The translations under genes and the position numbers were made by a program. The notes beneath the pieces are model-generated. The model was given only the letters and a program-made list of their open reading frames with translations. It did no database searches and had not been told where the DNA came from. A stretch of DNA of 6,869 nt from Comamonadaceae bacterium (lineage in GTDB: Bacteria; Pseudomonadota; Gammaproteobacteria; Burkholderiales; Burkholderiaceae): contig CANNNB010000131.1 of NCBI GenBank assembly GCA_947505995.1, positions 1 to 6,869 on the forward strand, written 5' to 3'. This document shows, one piece after another, positions 6,143 to 6,869 of the stretch; within the stretch, counting starts at the first letter, position 1; each line of letters opens with the position of its first letter.

Positions 6143-6869
6143 TTAAGCCGAGGCGCGCATCATGGTGCCGCCCGACTCGTCAACGTCTTTGTTTTGTTTG
6201 ATCACGTTCACTTGCATTTCAAATGAACGACTTTGATCCATGAGCTTCACCATGACTTCCATGGCATTCACGTTGGATCCTTCTAATGTTTCGGGCGTGA
6301 GCGTGGCCAATTTGCCAGTCACAGGAATGTCTTCGTTTGTGGGCTTACCCACAATTTTGTAAAGAGAGTCTTCACGGCGCTCTAAGGCAACTTGGCTTGA
6401 GTCGCGCAACAAAATGCGGTCAATGAGCACGGGCGCGGCCACACCAGCTTGGGCTGGGTTGGTGGCAAAAACAGAACCCTCTTTGTTAATCTTGACGAAG
6501 AAACCCGGTGGAATGGTGATGGGACCACCGTTTTGTCCGCGAACCAAAGCGCCTGTACCTGTTTCTAAAACACCCGAGCCATTCAGTTTTAAATCGCCAC
6601 GACGGGTAAAGGCCAATTCACCATTAGGCGCTGTGACACCCATCACGGTCTGGGCATCCATGGCCACATCCAAATCACGGCCTGTTTTGAGGATCACGCC
6701 TGGTCTCATGTTGATGTTGTCACTGGCATAAGACTGTGGCTGCAAACGTGATTCAAAACCTGCACCTTGAACCTTGAGGGTCATCATGGCCGATTCAAAG
6801 CTTCGCTTGAAACCGGGCGTTGCCACGTTGGCCAATTCGTTGGTCGTCATCTGGCGGCCAACCCGCATT
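6143..6869 (-). CDS. flgF: FlgF, flagellar proximal rod protein, 5' end beyond the window
   Basis: FlgF is one of the proximal rod proteins and is exported through the flagellar type III apparatus. The window holds 241 complete codons and the last base of another. The methionine at 6868 is internal: comparison with E. coli FlgF (about 251 residues, NLAN at about 25-28) suggests some 14 residues lie to the right of the window. Visible landmarks are NELANVATPGFKR near the N-terminus (family form NNLAN, here with Glu for the second Asn), DLDVAMDAQTVMGV with a following FTRRGDL, GGPITIPPG, and the C-terminal block LEGSNVNAMEVMVKLMDQSR followed by SFEMQVNVI. The C-terminal block matches FlgF better than FlgG, as does the lack of the GEGFF motif. 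It stops with TAA at 6143, 48 nt before flgG. Confidence 0.95.
   Translation of the reverse strand, partial: MRVGRQMTTNELANVATPGFKRSFESAMMTLKVQGAGFESRLQPQSYASDNINMRPGVILKTGRDLDVAMDAQTVMGVTAPNGELAFTRRGDLKLNGSGVLETGTGALVRGQNGGPITIPPGFFVKINKEGSVFATNPAQAGVAAPVLIDRILLRDSSQVALERREDSLYKIVGKPTNEDIPVTGKLATLTPETLEGSNVNAMEVMVKLMDQSRSFEMQVNVIKQNKDVDESGGTMMRASA

Noticed and set aside
6138..6145. GCCGATTA on the plus strand, resembling a sigma-28 -10 element
   Set aside because: It points against the operon, overlaps the flgF stop, and has no TAAA-type -35 element at the proper spacing.
6866..6868. ATG at 6868 as the start of flgF
   Set aside because: The family needs about 14 more residues of the N-terminal axial helix before the NELAN motif, and the frame continues off the window edge. 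The methionine is internal.

Overview
The window is one continuous block of flagellar structural genes, all on the minus strand. In transcription order, from the right edge to the left, it reads flgF (5' end cut off), flgG, flgH, flgI, flgJ, flgK (last few codons cut off). Coding density is very high. The longest gap is 108 nt (flgI to flgJ), so no stretch over 300 bases lacks a gene. I see no RNA genes, insertion sequences, CRISPR arrays or other mobile elements. All plus-strand open frames look like antisense shadows of these genes.

The proteins and gene order point to a Gram-negative bacterium with L and P rings. FlgI and FlgG look most like betaproteobacterial versions (Burkholderiales, perhaps a Comamonadaceae-like organism). 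That placement is an inference from sequence appearance, not a search result.

Layout by function: FlgF and FlgG are proximal and distal rod proteins. FlgH is the outer-membrane L-ring lipoprotein and FlgI the periplasmic P-ring protein. FlgJ is the rod cap. FlgK is the first hook-filament junction protein. The block therefore builds the axial structure outward from rod, through the two bushings, to the hook tip. flgE and earlier genes would be expected upstream (beyond 6869), and flgL downstream (before position 1).

This is not a new system, but three things stand out. (1) The 108-nt flgI-flgJ gap carries a full-consensus sigma-54 (-24/-12) promoter directed at flgJ-flgK. (2) FlgJ is only 172 residues and has the rod-capping domain alone, without the peptidoglycan hydrolase domain of the enterobacterial protein. 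(3) FlgK has at least 923 residues against about 547 in E. coli, with roughly 400 extra residues in the middle, including two segments that resemble flagellin/FliD 'IN' motifs.
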